From NCBI GenBank assembly GCA_013298845.1, contig JAAFJN010000031.1:1-60856 (forward strand): 60,856 nt of DNA, given 5' to 3'. The position numbers and the translations under genes are program-made. This DNA comes from Chitinophagales bacterium (GTDB lineage Bacteria; Bacteroidota; Bacteroidia; Chitinophagales; Saprospiraceae). Below, piece by piece: positions 15,004-23,808 of the stretch (positions are counted from its first letter, which is position 1; every line of letters starts with the position of its first letter). The notes below the pieces were generated by a model. The model saw nothing but the letters and a program-made list of their open reading frames with translations, ran no database searches and was not told where the DNA came from.

Positions 15004-16176
15004 TTATTGTTCAAGCATTTTGCCCAGTCCCATTTCCAGCCCGCGTAACTCGGCCAATCCTTTTAACCGGCCAATGGCGGAATAACCGGCAAACGTTTTT
15101 TTATTCAAATCATCGAGCATTTGGTGGCCGTGGTCGGGGCGCATCGGAATGGCCTTGCCCCGGCGTTGCATCAGTTGAATAATTTCGGTCATAACGGCCA
15201 CCATATCCGTATCGCCGTCCAAGTGATCGGCCTCAAAAAAGTTGCCATCGGCATCGCGGCGGGTATTGCGCAAATGCAGGAAATGAACCCGGTCGCCAAA
15301 CCGCTGCAACATGCGGGGGACGGCATTGTCGGGGTGCGCACCGAGGGAACCGGTACAAAAACACAAACCGTTGGCCGCTATCGGTACGGCTGCCAGCAAA
15401 TCTGCAAGGTCTTGTTCGGTACTCACTACCCGGGGCAAACCCAGCACGGGATACGGCGGATCATCGGGGTGAATGGCCAGTTGCAGGCCGCATTCTTCGG
15501 CAACCGGGGCCACTTCGGCCAAAAAATCGTACAAGTGTTTTTTGAGCAACGCCGCGTCAATGTGGCGGTATTTGTCCAATTCGGCCAGTACCTGATCGGG
15601 GGTAAACGCCTCGGTGCTGCCAGGCAAACCCAATAACAGGTTGTCGAACAGTTTTTTTTGTTCAGCCGGGTTCAGCGAAGCCAGTTTTTGCCGCGCCGTT
15701 TCCAATTCCGTTTCCGAATAATCGGCGGCGGCGTTGGGCCTTTTTAACAAAAACACATCGAACGCCACAAAAGCCGCTTTTTCGAACCGCAAAGCCAACG
15801 CGCCGGATGGCATCGGGTAAGCAATATCGGTGCGTAGCCAGTCCAGCACCGGCATAAAATTATAAGTTACCACTTTTAAGCCACACGCTGCAATATTGCG
15901 CAGACTGGTTGTATAGTGTTCCATGTAGGTCCGCCATTGGCCCGTTTGCCGTTTAATATCGTCGTGGACGGGCAGGCTTTCGATCACCGTCCAGGTCATA
16001 CCTTCGGCTTCGATCAATTGTTGGCGTTTTTTTATTTCGGCCACCGGCCATATTTCACCGTAAGGAATATGGTGCAGGGCGGTGACCACTCCGGCGCAAC
16101 CCGCCTGCCGGATATCGCGCAGGCTCACCGCATCGTTCGGGCCGTACCAGCGCATGGTTTGGTGTAGTTTAATCAT
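15004..16176 (-). CDS. uxuA: mannonate dehydratase
   Basis: A 390-residue Fe/Mn-dependent TIM-barrel dehydratase turning D-mannonate into 2-keto-3-deoxygluconate. The N-terminal QTMRWYGPNDAVSL and the metal-site segments AIHPDDPPYPVLGLPRV, FCTGSLG, FLHLRNTRRD and MRPDHGHQM are those of the UxuA family. The ATG at 16176 (start MIKLHQTMRWYG) matches the family; the frame is open six codons further. First gene of the uxuA-uxuB pair, convergent with the DUF1080-Gfo/Idh-MFS operon. Length matches E. coli UxuA (394). Confidence 0.95.
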   Translation of the reverse strand: MIKLHQTMRWYGPNDAVSLRDIRQAGCAGVVTALHHIPYGEIWPVAEIKKRQQLIEAEGMTWTVIESLPVHDDIKRQTGQWRTYMEHYTTSLRNIAACGLKVVTYNFMPVLDWLRTDIAYPMPSGALALRFEKAAFVAFDVFLLKRPNAAADYSETELETARQKLASLNPAEQKKLFDNLLLGLPGSTEAFTPDQVLAELDKYRHIDAALLKKHLYDFLAEVAPVAEECGLQLAIHPDDPPYPVLGLPRVVSTEQDLADLLAAVPIAANGLCFCTGSLGAHPDNAVPRMLQRFGDRVHFLHLRNTRRDADGNFFEADHLDGDTDMVAVMTEIIQLMQRRGKAIPMRPDHGHQMLDDLNKKTFAGYSAIGRLKGLAELRGLEMGLGKMLEQ

Positions 16177-16555
16177 ACCACAAAGAGACGACAAAATTTG
16201 GTTTTTTCTTAGTTTTGGAGGCGGATGTTTCGCTTTGAGATGTCATCCACTTCGTACCTCCGGGATGCACATCTCGTCGCGGGACAGACGATGGCCGGGG
16301 AAAATCTTTTGTCTGAGGTCTTCCATATAAAGTCTTTTACCCTTAATTTTTGGGGATGTTTATAAAAAGTTCTTTTTTTATACCGCGTATTCAATAATTG
16401 TCCTACATTTAATCCGAGAATTTTACATTTTTACCAAACAAAATTTTTAACTAATGAACAATGTTGTTCGTTTATATTCATCGGTGACTAAAGGAAAATG
16501 ATGCTATTTGTTTTGTTTTAGCCACCGCACTTTTCACCTAACCTTTTTTTGGTCT
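16177..16555. other. divergent intergenic region of 379 bp, uxuA / EF-G-like
   Basis: Must hold the promoters of both flanking genes. It contains an imperfect hairpin (GAGATGTCATCC at 16237-16248 against GGATGCACATCTC at 16263-16275, one bulged base) and a perfect 6-2-6 palindrome GAACAATGTTGTTC (16456-16469), which could be an operator. I see no exact TTTG/TAnnTTTG pair and no coding capacity. Confidence 0.5.
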
Positions 16556-18694
16556 ATGGCAACTTATGACACCAGCAAAATCCGGAACGTCGTCCTGGTA
16601 GGACACGCCGGTTGTGGAAAAACCACCTTTGCAGAAACCATGCTTTTTGAAGCAAAAGCCATCACCCGCCGCGGCAGTGTAACCGAGGGAAATACCCAAA
16701 GTGATTACACCTCCGTTGAACAGGCCCGCGGCCATTCCCTGTTCGCTTCGGTATTACACGTCTCCTGGAAAGACACCAAAATCAATATCCTCGATACGCC
16801 GGGGTTAGATGATTTTGTGGGAGAAGTCGTTACCGCCTTAAAAGTAGCCGATACCGCCATCGTGCTGCTCAATGCCAAAAGCGGCGTGGAAGTGGGGACG
16901 GAAATTATTTGGGAATACGTGGATCAGTTTGATACACCTTCCATTTTTGTCATTAACCAATTAGACCACGAAAAGGCGGATTTCGACACCACGCTGGAAC
17001 AAGCCATCAACCGTTTTGGCAGCCGCGTATTGCCCATGCAGTTTCCGGTGAATCAGGGCACGGGTTTTAACGCCATTGTAGATGCCCTCCGAATGGTGAT
17101 GTACGAGTTTCCCGCTTCGGGGGGCAAACCGGAGAAAAAAGCCATTCCCGCCGAACATTTAGAACGGGCTACTGCCTTACACGCGGCGTTGGTGGAAGCC
17201 GCCGCCGAAAACGACGAGGGTCTGATGGAGAAATTTTTTGATGCCGGCACCCTCGACGAAGAAGAATTGGCGCGGGGCTTGTCCATCGGCTTGGCGCACC
17301 ACCAGTTTTTTCCGGTGTTTTGCGCCTCCGGGCTGAAGGACATGGGCAGCGGCCGGATCATGGGTTTTATCCACGATATTTGCCCAAGTCCCTCCGACCG
17401 CCCGGCCGCTAAATTGGAAAACGGCGGCTCCAAGCCCTGCGACCCCGGTGCGCGGCCCTGCGTCTTTATTTTTAAAACGGTCAACGAACCCAAAGTAGGG
17501 GTAGTGTCTTATTTTAAAGTGTATTCGGGTGCCTTAAAATCGGGGGATGAACTCGTGAACGCCGATAACAGTGCCGTTGAACGTTTTGCACAATTGTACG
17601 AAAGTGAGGGTAAAAACCGCGATGCCGTGCCCGAGTTACGCGCCGGTGACATTGGTTGCGTGGTGAAACTCAAAGGTTCGCACACCAACCAAACCCTCAA
17701 CGCCAAGGGCAGCGAAACCAAAATTGAACGGATTCACTTCCCGGCACCGCGCATTCGGATGGCCGTGGTGCCGCCCAGTAAATCGGACGTGGAAAAAATG
17801 GCCCACGCGTTGCACGCCATTCGCGAAGAAGATCCCACTTTGCACGTGGAGCAAAGTGTTGAACTCAAACAAACCATCATCGAAGGGCAGGGCGAAATGC
17901 ATCTTGATATTGTGCGGTTCAAGGCCGAACAGAATTTTGGGGTACACCTTGAATTTATTGAGCCGCGTATTCCGTACCGCGAGACCATTCAGCGCGAATC
18001 CAACAAAGATTATCGCCACAAAAAGCAATCGGGTGGGGCGGGGCAATTTGCCGAAGTGCACATGCGCGTGGAGCCTTATTACGAAGGAATGCCCGCGCCG
18101 CAGGGGCTTACGGTGAAAAACATCGAAGTGGAAGACCTCAAATGGGGCGGTAAGTTTTCGTTCTGTTGGGCCATTGTGGGCGGTTCCATCGACGCGCGTT
18201 TTATCAATGCCATTAAAAAAGGAATTTACGCCAAATTGGAAGAAGGGCCGCTGACCGGTTCGTATTGCCGCGATGTCCGCGTGTCCATTTACGACGGTAA
18301 AATGCACCCCGTGGACTCTAATGATATGGCGTTCCAAATTGCCGGCACCTACGCCTTTAAAGAAAATTTCCTGATGGCTCAGCCCCAGTTGCTGGAACCC
18401 ATTTACGATTTGGAAGTGATGTGCGACGCCGAAGTGATGGGTAGCGTGATGGGTGATTTGCAAACGCGCCGGGCGATCATCATGGGGATGGACGCCGAAG
18501 GCCATTATCAATTAATTAAAGCCAAAGTTCCGTTAAAAGAACTGCACAAATACTCTTCTACTTTAAGAGCGTTAACGCAGGGAAAGGCCAAATTTAGTAT
18601 TGCTTTTTCCGATTATGCCCCGGTTCCGGCTGATTTGCAGGCTAAATTAGCCGCAGAATATGCTAAACACGCCCACGACGAGCATGAGCATTGA
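16556..18694 (+). CDS. elongation factor G-like GTPase (EF-G paralogue)
   Basis: A 712-residue translational GTPase with the five-domain layout of EF-G. G1 is GHAGCGKTT (16-24), G3 DTPG (80-83) and G4 NQLD (134-137). Canonical EF-G has AHIDAGKTT/GHVDHGKTT and NKxD, so this belongs to the EF-G2/FusA2-like branch and is unlikely to be the main translocase, whose gene would be expected with rpsL-rpsG. Domain IV is present (YRHKKQSGGAGQFAEVHM) as is the C-terminal domain with YSSTLRALTQGKAKFS. The upstream extension to 16508 has no family support; ATG 16556 gives MATYDTSKIRNVVLVGH. Such paralogues may help in ribosome recycling or stress; the role here is unknown. Confidence 0.88.
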   Translation: MATYDTSKIRNVVLVGHAGCGKTTFAETMLFEAKAITRRGSVTEGNTQSDYTSVEQARGHSLFASVLHVSWKDTKINILDTPGLDDFVGEVVTALKVADTAIVLLNAKSGVEVGTEIIWEYVDQFDTPSIFVINQLDHEKADFDTTLEQAINRFGSRVLPMQFPVNQGTGFNAIVDALRMVMYEFPASGGKPEKKAIPAEHLERATALHAALVEAAAENDEGLMEKFFDAGTLDEEELARGLSIGLAHHQFFPVFCASGLKDMGSGRIMGFIHDICPSPSDRPAAKLENGGSKPCDPGARPCVFIFKTVNEPKVGVVSYFKVYSGALKSGDELVNADNSAVERFAQLYESEGKNRDAVPELRAGDIGCVVKLKGSHTNQTLNAKGSETKIERIHFPAPRIRMAVVPPSKSDVEKMAHALHAIREEDPTLHVEQSVELKQTIIEGQGEMHLDIVRFKAEQNFGVHLEFIEPRIPYRETIQRESNKDYRHKKQSGGAGQFAEVHMRVEPYYEGMPAPQGLTVKNIEVEDLKWGGKFSFCWAIVGGSIDARFINAIKKGIYAKLEEGPLTGSYCRDVRVSIYDGKMHPVDSNDMAFQIAGTYAFKENFLMAQPQLLEPIYDLEVMCDAEVMGSVMGDLQTRRAIIMGMDAEGHYQLIKAKVPLKELHKYSSTLRALTQGKAKFSIAFSDYAPVPADLQAKLAAEYAKHAHDEHEH

Positions 18695-18789
18695 TTTGTT
18701 AAAGTTATAATAAAACCAAGCGGCGGTGCTTGATATTTCATTGGGCATCGCCGACTTTTGCGGCCATTATTAACCAAACAAATTTTTGT

Positions 18790-19428
18790 ATGAAGCAAAA
18801 ACTTCTTTTTCTGATTCCTTTTTTTGCCATTTTGGCCACCACGGTTTCTTTTGCCCAAAATGAAACCCACCGCAGTACGATCTCTGCTACTGCCGGTTTG
18901 AATTTATTTCAGGTGCTCAACCTTATAGATGGGGCCTTGTCCGATAGCCTTGGTACGGAGGTGAACATCAAAGCAACGGGTTCTTACGGCCTTACCTACG
19001 ATTATGCCTTTACCAATTGGTTTAGCCTTGGCGGTGCAGTGGGTTTTAATACCATTGGTGTTGATGCGCCCAACGTTGAAATTGACCGCGACAATGGTAC
19101 AACCTACAATGGGGCCATTGATTTTAGGGCTTCCCGTACCAATATCGCGCTTCGTCCACTTTTCCACTACGGAAATAAAGGTCGAATTGATATGTATTCC
19201 GGTTTCCGGGTTGGCGCAAGTATTTGGACCTCTAAATTAACTGCTGACGGTGATTTAGCCCCGGAAGATCTTGATTTGCCAGGGTTTAGAGGCGCTGGAG
19301 CGAATTTGGGCCTCCAATTTATTCCTTTTGGTTTCCGTGGTTACGTGACCGAAAACATTGGTTTGGGTTTTGAATTTGCCGTTGGTCCAACTCACTACGC
19401 GGCGCTGCAACTCAACTACCGCATGTAA
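18790..19428 (+). CDS. outer-membrane beta-barrel protein
   Basis: A protein of 212 residues with a signal peptide (MKQKLLFLIPFFAILATTVSFAQ) and eight or so amphipathic strands ending in HYAALQLNYRM, the pattern of small outer-membrane barrels (OmpA/OmpW-like, porin family beta-barrel type) in Bacteroidota. Cannot be assigned to a specific function. The frame is open 20 codons upstream, but the ATG at 18790 starts the signal peptide. It lies 95 bp after the EF-G-like gene; a GACTTTTGCGG element at 18758 resembles the window's -7 promoter motif. Confidence 0.78.
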   Translation: MKQKLLFLIPFFAILATTVSFAQNETHRSTISATAGLNLFQVLNLIDGALSDSLGTEVNIKATGSYGLTYDYAFTNWFSLGGAVGFNTIGVDAPNVEIDRDNGTTYNGAIDFRASRTNIALRPLFHYGNKGRIDMYSGFRVGASIWTSKLTADGDLAPEDLDLPGFRGAGANLGLQFIPFGFRGYVTENIGLGFEFAVGPTHYAALQLNYRM

Positions 19429-19602
19429 TAAAACGGCGCGGTTGCCCTGATAATGGGTTATTGTTCGGTATTTAAAAGAGATTGGCCAAAAATTTGGCCG
19501 GGAATAGCGAAGCAATCGTTGATTTAACGATATTTGCGTTCAACTTTTGTATACACCGTTCAATAACCCATTTTTTTGTCATTAACGCAACCTCGTACAA
19601 CA

Positions 19603-20490
19603 ATGACCCGACGTTCCGCTATCAAAACCCTAAGTTCGGCCACTGCGGCGGCCCTCCTCTCCGAAAACCTTTCTGCGCGTATGGCCGCCTCCGATGCGGC
19701 TTTGGACGGGCAGGATTTTGCCGATAAAATTAACCATTCGGCCTGTCGCTGGTGTTACAGCGATATTTCCCTGGATGATCTTTGCAAAAAAGGCAAAGAA
19801 ATTGGTCTTCAGGCCATTGACTTGCTGGAGCCCTCCGAATGGGCAACTGCCCAAAAATACGGCCTCACGTGCAGTATGGTTTTTTCGCAGCCCAAAGGAT
19901 ACGGTATTCCCAATGGTTTTAACCGCTTTGAAAACCACGATACCCTCGTAAAACACTACGAAGATCTTATTCCCAAAATGGCCAATGCCGGTCTGGACAA
20001 AGTGATTTGTTTTTCCGGCAACCGCAATGGCCTCGATGATGAGTTGGGGATTCAAATTTGCGCCGTGGGCCTCAAACGCCTCATGCCACTGGCCGAAAAA
20101 TACAAAGTAACCATCATTATGGAGTTGCTCAACTCTAAAGTGGACCACGCCGATTACCAGTGCGACCACACCGCCTGGGGCGTTGAACTGGCCAAATCCA
20201 TTGGTTCCGAAAATTTCAAACTCCTCTACGATATTTACCACATGCAAATAATGGAGGGCGACGTTATTCGCACTATTCGGGATTCGAACAAATACATTGG
20301 GCACTACCACACCGGTGGTGTACCCGGTCGCAACGAAATTGACGAAAGCCAGGAATTATACTACCCGGCCATTATGAAAGCCATTGTTGAAACCGGGCAC
20401 AAAGGTTTTGTTGCGCAAGAGTTTATTCCTAAAAATACCGATAAATTGGCCTCTTTGGAGAAATGCGTGAAAATTTGCGCAGTAAAATAA
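19603..20490 (+). CDS. exported hydroxypyruvate isomerase-like TIM-barrel protein
   Basis: A 295-residue member of the sugar phosphate isomerase/epimerase (AP endonuclease 2-like) superfamily, closest in appearance to hydroxypyruvate isomerases. A Tat-like signal MTRRSAIKTLSSATAAALL implies periplasmic location. Metal ligands appear in IIMELLNSKVDH, LLYDIYHMQIMEGD, GHYHTGGVPGRNE and AQEFIP. Family members isomerise or epimerise small sugars and sugar acids; secreted Bacteroidota versions often occur with Gfo/Idh/MocA and DUF1080 genes. It is about 6 kb from such a set in this window, but a link is speculation. ATG 19603 is preferred over the 9-codon longer frame because it starts the signal. 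Confidence 0.82.
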   Translation: MTRRSAIKTLSSATAAALLSENLSARMAASDAALDGQDFADKINHSACRWCYSDISLDDLCKKGKEIGLQAIDLLEPSEWATAQKYGLTCSMVFSQPKGYGIPNGFNRFENHDTLVKHYEDLIPKMANAGLDKVICFSGNRNGLDDELGIQICAVGLKRLMPLAEKYKVTIIMELLNSKVDHADYQCDHTAWGVELAKSIGSENFKLLYDIYHMQIMEGDVIRTIRDSNKYIGHYHTGGVPGRNEIDESQELYYPAIMKAIVETGHKGFVAQEFIPKNTDKLASLEKCVKICAVK

Positions 20491-20498
20491 AATTAAAA

Positions 20499-20529
20499 TT
20501 GGTTGGTTAAGGGGAACTATTTACCTTTA
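20499..20529 (+). promoter_or_regulatory. candidate promoter of the tRNA gene
   Basis: TTG (20499-20501), 20-bp spacer, TACCTTTA (20522-20529), one base off the TAnnTTTG consensus. A start near 20536 would precede the tRNA by about 50 nt. Confidence 0.45.
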
Positions 20530-20586
20530 CGCCTCGTTTTTTAGTTGTATTGCTAAACGTCCTTTAGCGTTCAACTCAAAAACAGA

Positions 20587-20660
20587 GGGCCCATAGCTCA
20601 GGTGGTTAGAGCGGCTGACTCATAATCAGATGGTCGCGGGTTCAATTCCTGCTGGGCCCA
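20587..20660 (+). tRNA. tRNA with anticodon CAT (Met, or Ile2)
   Basis: A full cloverleaf: acceptor GGGCCCA/TGGGCCC, D-arm AGCTC...GAGC, anticodon loop CTCATAA with CAT at 20621-20623, T-arm GCGGG TTCAATT CCTGC, discriminator A, and an encoded CCA at 20661-20663. With CAT it is either elongator tRNA-Met or the lysidine-modified tRNA-Ile2; the sequence alone does not settle this. It is not an initiator, since the 1-72 pair is a normal G-C. Followed by a strong terminator. Confidence 0.93.
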
Positions 20661-20671
20661 CCAACATAAAG

Positions 20672-20703
20672 CGCTGCTTCGTTCAACGAGGTGGCGTTTT
20701 TTT
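20672..20703 (+). terminator. rho-independent terminator after the tRNA
   Basis: CGCTGCTTCG (20672-20681) pairs with CGAGGTGGCG (20687-20696) over 10 positions including G-U pairs, loop TTCAA, followed by seven T. Confidence 0.8.
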
Positions 20704-20705
20704 AT

Positions 20706-20713
20706 TACTTTTG
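20706..20713 (+). promoter_or_regulatory. candidate -7 element TACTTTTG of nadE
   Basis: Exact match to TAnnTTTG, just after the tRNA terminator and 59 nt before the nadE ATG. A -33 box is not evident. Confidence 0.4.
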
Positions 20714-20772
20714 TCCCGAAGTACCTCAGGTATACGGAGTCGAAATAAACTTCAACCAATTCAACGCGTATT

Positions 20773-22410
20773 ATGAAAATTGCAATGGCTCAACTCAATT
20801 ACCACATCGGTAATTTTGAAGGAAATTTAAATAAAATGCTGGCTTCCGTCGAAGAGGCCCGCCAGCAGGGTGCGGATATTGTGATGTTTGGCGAATTGTC
20901 GGTGTGTGGTTATCCGACCCGCGATTTTTTGGAATTTGACGATTTTATCCGCCGTTGTCAGACTTCCGTGGACGCACTCCGGGCCGTGAGCCACGGTATC
21001 GCCATTGTGGTGGGCGCACCTACCCGTAACCCCGTGGCGGCGGGCAAAGATTTGTACAATTCCGCCTATTTCCTGTACGATGGCGAAATATTGGGCGTAC
21101 AGCACAAAGCATTGCTGCCTACGTACGATATTTTTGACGAATATCGCTATTTTGAACCCGCTACCGAATTTAACGTCATCGAATTTAAAGGCAAAAAAAT
21201 CGCCCTTTCGGTGTGTGAAGATATTTGGAACGTGGGCAACGAAAATCCGTTGTACACCATTTGTCCCCTCGACGAAATGATGCCCCAACAACCCGATTTT
21301 ATCCTCAATATCTCGGCGTCACCCTTCAATTATGCCCACGCCGAGGCGCGTATTCACGTGGTGCGGACCAATATCGAGCGGTACAAAATCCCGATGTTTT
21401 ACACCAACCACACGGGTTCTCAAACCGATGTGGTGTTCGACGGCGGCAGCATCGTGATGTCGCCCGACGGCAAAGTATTTGACGAAATGCCTTATTTTGA
21501 AGAATGTTTGCGGGTGTACGACCTCGATGCGGTGGTAAAAGGCGGGTTGGATCGGCCACAACCCAAAGATAAAATACGCCTCATCCACGATGCATTGGTG
21601 GAGGGTATTAAAGATTATTTCGCCAAATTAGGTTTTAAAAAGGCTATTTTGGGGTTATCCGGCGGCATTGATTCGGCACTCACCGTAGTGCTGGCGGTAC
21701 GTGCGCTCGGAGCCGAAAACGTTCGGGTATTGCTCATGCCCAGCCAGTTCAGCAGCGACCACTCGGTAAACGATGCGCGGGTATTGGCCCAAAATCTGGG
21801 CGTACAATACGACCTCATCCCCATTCAACCCATGTACGAAGCCTTTGAAGCCGCGTTGAAAAATCAATTTTGGGCGCATGCCTTCAACGTTACCGAGGAA
21901 AATATCCAGGCGCGGGTTCGGGGGACTTTACTCATGGCGATGAGCAATAAATACGGCAATATTTTGCTACACACCACCAACAAAAGTGAAATGTCGGTGG
22001 GGTATGGCACCTTGTACGGCGACATGTGCGGAGGTTTGGCGGTTTTAGGCGACGTTTATAAAACCGAAGTGTACGAGTTGGCGCGTTACGTGAACAAAGA
22101 CCGGGAAATTATTCCGCTCAGTTCCATCGAAAAGCCACCGAGCGCCGAACTTCGACCCGGCCAAAAAGATTCGGATTCGTTGCCGCCGTACGATATTTTG
22201 GACAAATTATTGTTCCAATACATCGAATGCCGCCAAGGGCCAAATGAACTAATCGCCCTGGGTTTTGAGGAGTCTTTGGTAAAAAGAGTGCTCCGGATGG
22301 TAAATATCAACGAATTTAAACGCGAACAGGCCGCGCCTGTGATTCGGGTGAGTACCAAGGCCTTCGGTATGGGGCGCCGGATGCCGATTGTGGGAAAATA
22401 CCTTTCCTAG
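20773..22410 (+). CDS. nadE: glutamine-dependent NAD+ synthetase
   Basis: A 545-residue two-domain enzyme making NAD from deamido-NAD, ATP and glutamine. The N-terminal nitrilase-type glutaminase has the Glu-Lys-Cys triad at E41 (FGELSVCGYP), K112 (QHKALLPTYD) and C148 (ALSVCEDIW). The C-terminal synthetase domain has the PP-loop SGGIDS (296-301) and the conserved KPPSAELRPGQKDSDSLPPYDILD segment. Length fits the bacterial glutamine-dependent type. The O-antigen ligase-like gene starts 8 bp after the stop, so the two are probably co-transcribed. Confidence 0.97.
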   Translation: MKIAMAQLNYHIGNFEGNLNKMLASVEEARQQGADIVMFGELSVCGYPTRDFLEFDDFIRRCQTSVDALRAVSHGIAIVVGAPTRNPVAAGKDLYNSAYFLYDGEILGVQHKALLPTYDIFDEYRYFEPATEFNVIEFKGKKIALSVCEDIWNVGNENPLYTICPLDEMMPQQPDFILNISASPFNYAHAEARIHVVRTNIERYKIPMFYTNHTGSQTDVVFDGGSIVMSPDGKVFDEMPYFEECLRVYDLDAVVKGGLDRPQPKDKIRLIHDALVEGIKDYFAKLGFKKAILGLSGGIDSALTVVLAVRALGAENVRVLLMPSQFSSDHSVNDARVLAQNLGVQYDLIPIQPMYEAFEAALKNQFWAHAFNVTEENIQARVRGTLLMAMSNKYGNILLHTTNKSEMSVGYGTLYGDMCGGLAVLGDVYKTEVYELARYVNKDREIIPLSSIEKPPSAELRPGQKDSDSLPPYDILDKLLFQYIECRQGPNELIALGFEESLVKRVLRMVNINEFKREQAAPVIRVSTKAFGMGRRMPIVGKYLS

Positions 22411-22418
22411 TCAACGCC

Positions 22419-23603
22419 ATGAACTGGCCCCGATGGTTATTTGTATGCTTATGTGCTGTTTTACCCTGGTCCACCGACGTTGAACTGTTGGCCGGGGTAC
22501 ACGTCGTTTTTCCGGCCGAACCTTTAGCGGGAGTAATCGCTGTTTGGGTTTTGCGCCAAATAACGCTAAAAAAAGTAGTTTTTCCTCCGCTAATAGGGGC
22601 AATTGCCTTGCCACTTTGGGTTTGGGCCTGGGTTTCCGCTTTGTTTTCGAGTATGCCGTTGGTTTCGGTGAAGTATATGCTGGTGGCCACCGTGCACGCG
22701 GTGGCATTTCTGGGGTTTTCATTGTTGGATAGGGAAGGGGCGAAAAAAGGGTTGTGGGCCTTTGCGCTCAGTGTTGCCGGTGTTACCTTGTACATGGTTG
22801 CTCGTTTCGGGGTTTATTTTCATTTTCGGTCGGATCAGGCCAATTTGGCTCCCATGCCTTTTTTCGACGACCACACTGTGTACGCGGCGGTCGTGGTACT
22901 GTTGATCTTGCTCACCCCGTACGTACGGTGGGGCTGGTACCTGTTTCCGGTGTTTATGGTTGGTTTAGTGTGTTCCACCGGTAGGGCCGCGTGGTTATCG
23001 TTGATATTGGCGTTGTTGGGTGGCGCTATCGTGCTGGCGTTGCGGCAGCATCGGGTGTGGTTATTTGGATTGTTGTTGGTGGGTGTTTTTGTTGCTTGTT
23101 GGGGATTTGGTTGGCAAAATATCCCTTTTTTTATGGGGAAGGACACCTCGTCGGCGGAGCGGTGGAATCGTTATCAGGCGGCTTTGCTGATGATAAAAGA
23201 GCGTCCTGTGGTGGGTTTTGGCCCCGGTACGTACCAATTTCAGTATATTCCGTACCAGGATAGTGCACAAATGACGCGCATTAGTGTTCAAACGCCGGTA
23301 TTATCGCGGAACCCGTCCAATTACGGCCGTGGCGGTGGGGCGCATTCCGAATTTTTTCAGGTGTTGTCCGAAAGCGGGTGGATCGGTTTTTTGTTATTGT
23401 TGGGTTTTGTATTGGGACCGCTGGTATTGGGGCCGTTGGGTCATAACCGCGCATTGGTATTTGCCTGGTTGAGTTACTGGATTCACGGTGTTTTTAATCA
23501 GTTTTTACACGATCCCAAAATATCTTTTTTAATTTGGTTCGTGTTTGCCGGTTTTTTTGTGGTAGAAAAAGAGGTTGAAAAAAGCGCAAAAAGAAAATTT
23601 TAG
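22419..23603 (+). CDS. O-antigen ligase family (Wzy/WaaL-like) membrane protein
   Basis: A 394-residue polytopic membrane protein with about ten hydrophobic helices. The large external loop between about 240 and 310 contains ERPVVGFGPGTYQFQY and, after it, the family hallmark around GGGAHSEFFQVLSESGWIGF (an H-S-E-x-x-x-x-x-x-E-x-G pattern typical of PF04932 ligases/polymerases). Such proteins transfer or polymerise lipid-linked glycans at the periplasmic face. No glycosyltransferase cluster is nearby, so whether it is a ligase, a polymerase or a protein O-glycosylating enzyme is open. Confidence 0.82.
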   Translation: MNWPRWLFVCLCAVLPWSTDVELLAGVHVVFPAEPLAGVIAVWVLRQITLKKVVFPPLIGAIALPLWVWAWVSALFSSMPLVSVKYMLVATVHAVAFLGFSLLDREGAKKGLWAFALSVAGVTLYMVARFGVYFHFRSDQANLAPMPFFDDHTVYAAVVVLLILLTPYVRWGWYLFPVFMVGLVCSTGRAAWLSLILALLGGAIVLALRQHRVWLFGLLLVGVFVACWGFGWQNIPFFMGKDTSSAERWNRYQAALLMIKERPVVGFGPGTYQFQYIPYQDSAQMTRISVQTPVLSRNPSNYGRGGGAHSEFFQVLSESGWIGFLLLLGFVLGPLVLGPLGHNRALVFAWLSYWIHGVFNQFLHDPKISFLIWFVFAGFFVVEKEVEKSAKRKF

Positions 23604-23640
23604 CCTTTTCTAACGCTTTGAAAATTAATTAGTTATAAAA

Positions 23641-23684
23641 TTTGTCTCCAAACACATTGGGATGTAAGCCGCCGGGGAGACAAA
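23641..23684. repeat. stem-loop, 9-bp perfect arms, 26-nt loop
   Basis: TTTGTCTCC and GGAGACAAA pair perfectly. It lies 38 bp after the O-antigen ligase gene, with A-rich sequence following, so a terminator role is weak. It could be part of a structured RNA or simply an mRNA 3' end. Confidence 0.45.
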
Positions 23685-23800
23685 AATGATAAAAGCGGTA
23701 TAGTTTTTGACTTTGTTCATTGGTGAAGCCAACAAAAAAAACACGATCGTCTTTTTTGTTAAAATTGCTTGGTTTCATAGTCGGAACAAAAAAATGGATA

Positions 23801-23808
23801 TATCTTTG
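23801..23808 (+). promoter_or_regulatory. candidate -7 element TATCTTTG
   Basis: Exact TAnnTTTG match about 205 nt before the SprB-repeat gene. No good -33 TTTG at the normal distance. Confidence 0.35.

Noticed and set aside
17636-18511. 291-codon minus-strand frame within the EF-G-like gene
   Set aside because: Fully antisense to a conserved GTPase; His/Phe-rich composition typical of shadow frames in GC-rich coding DNA.
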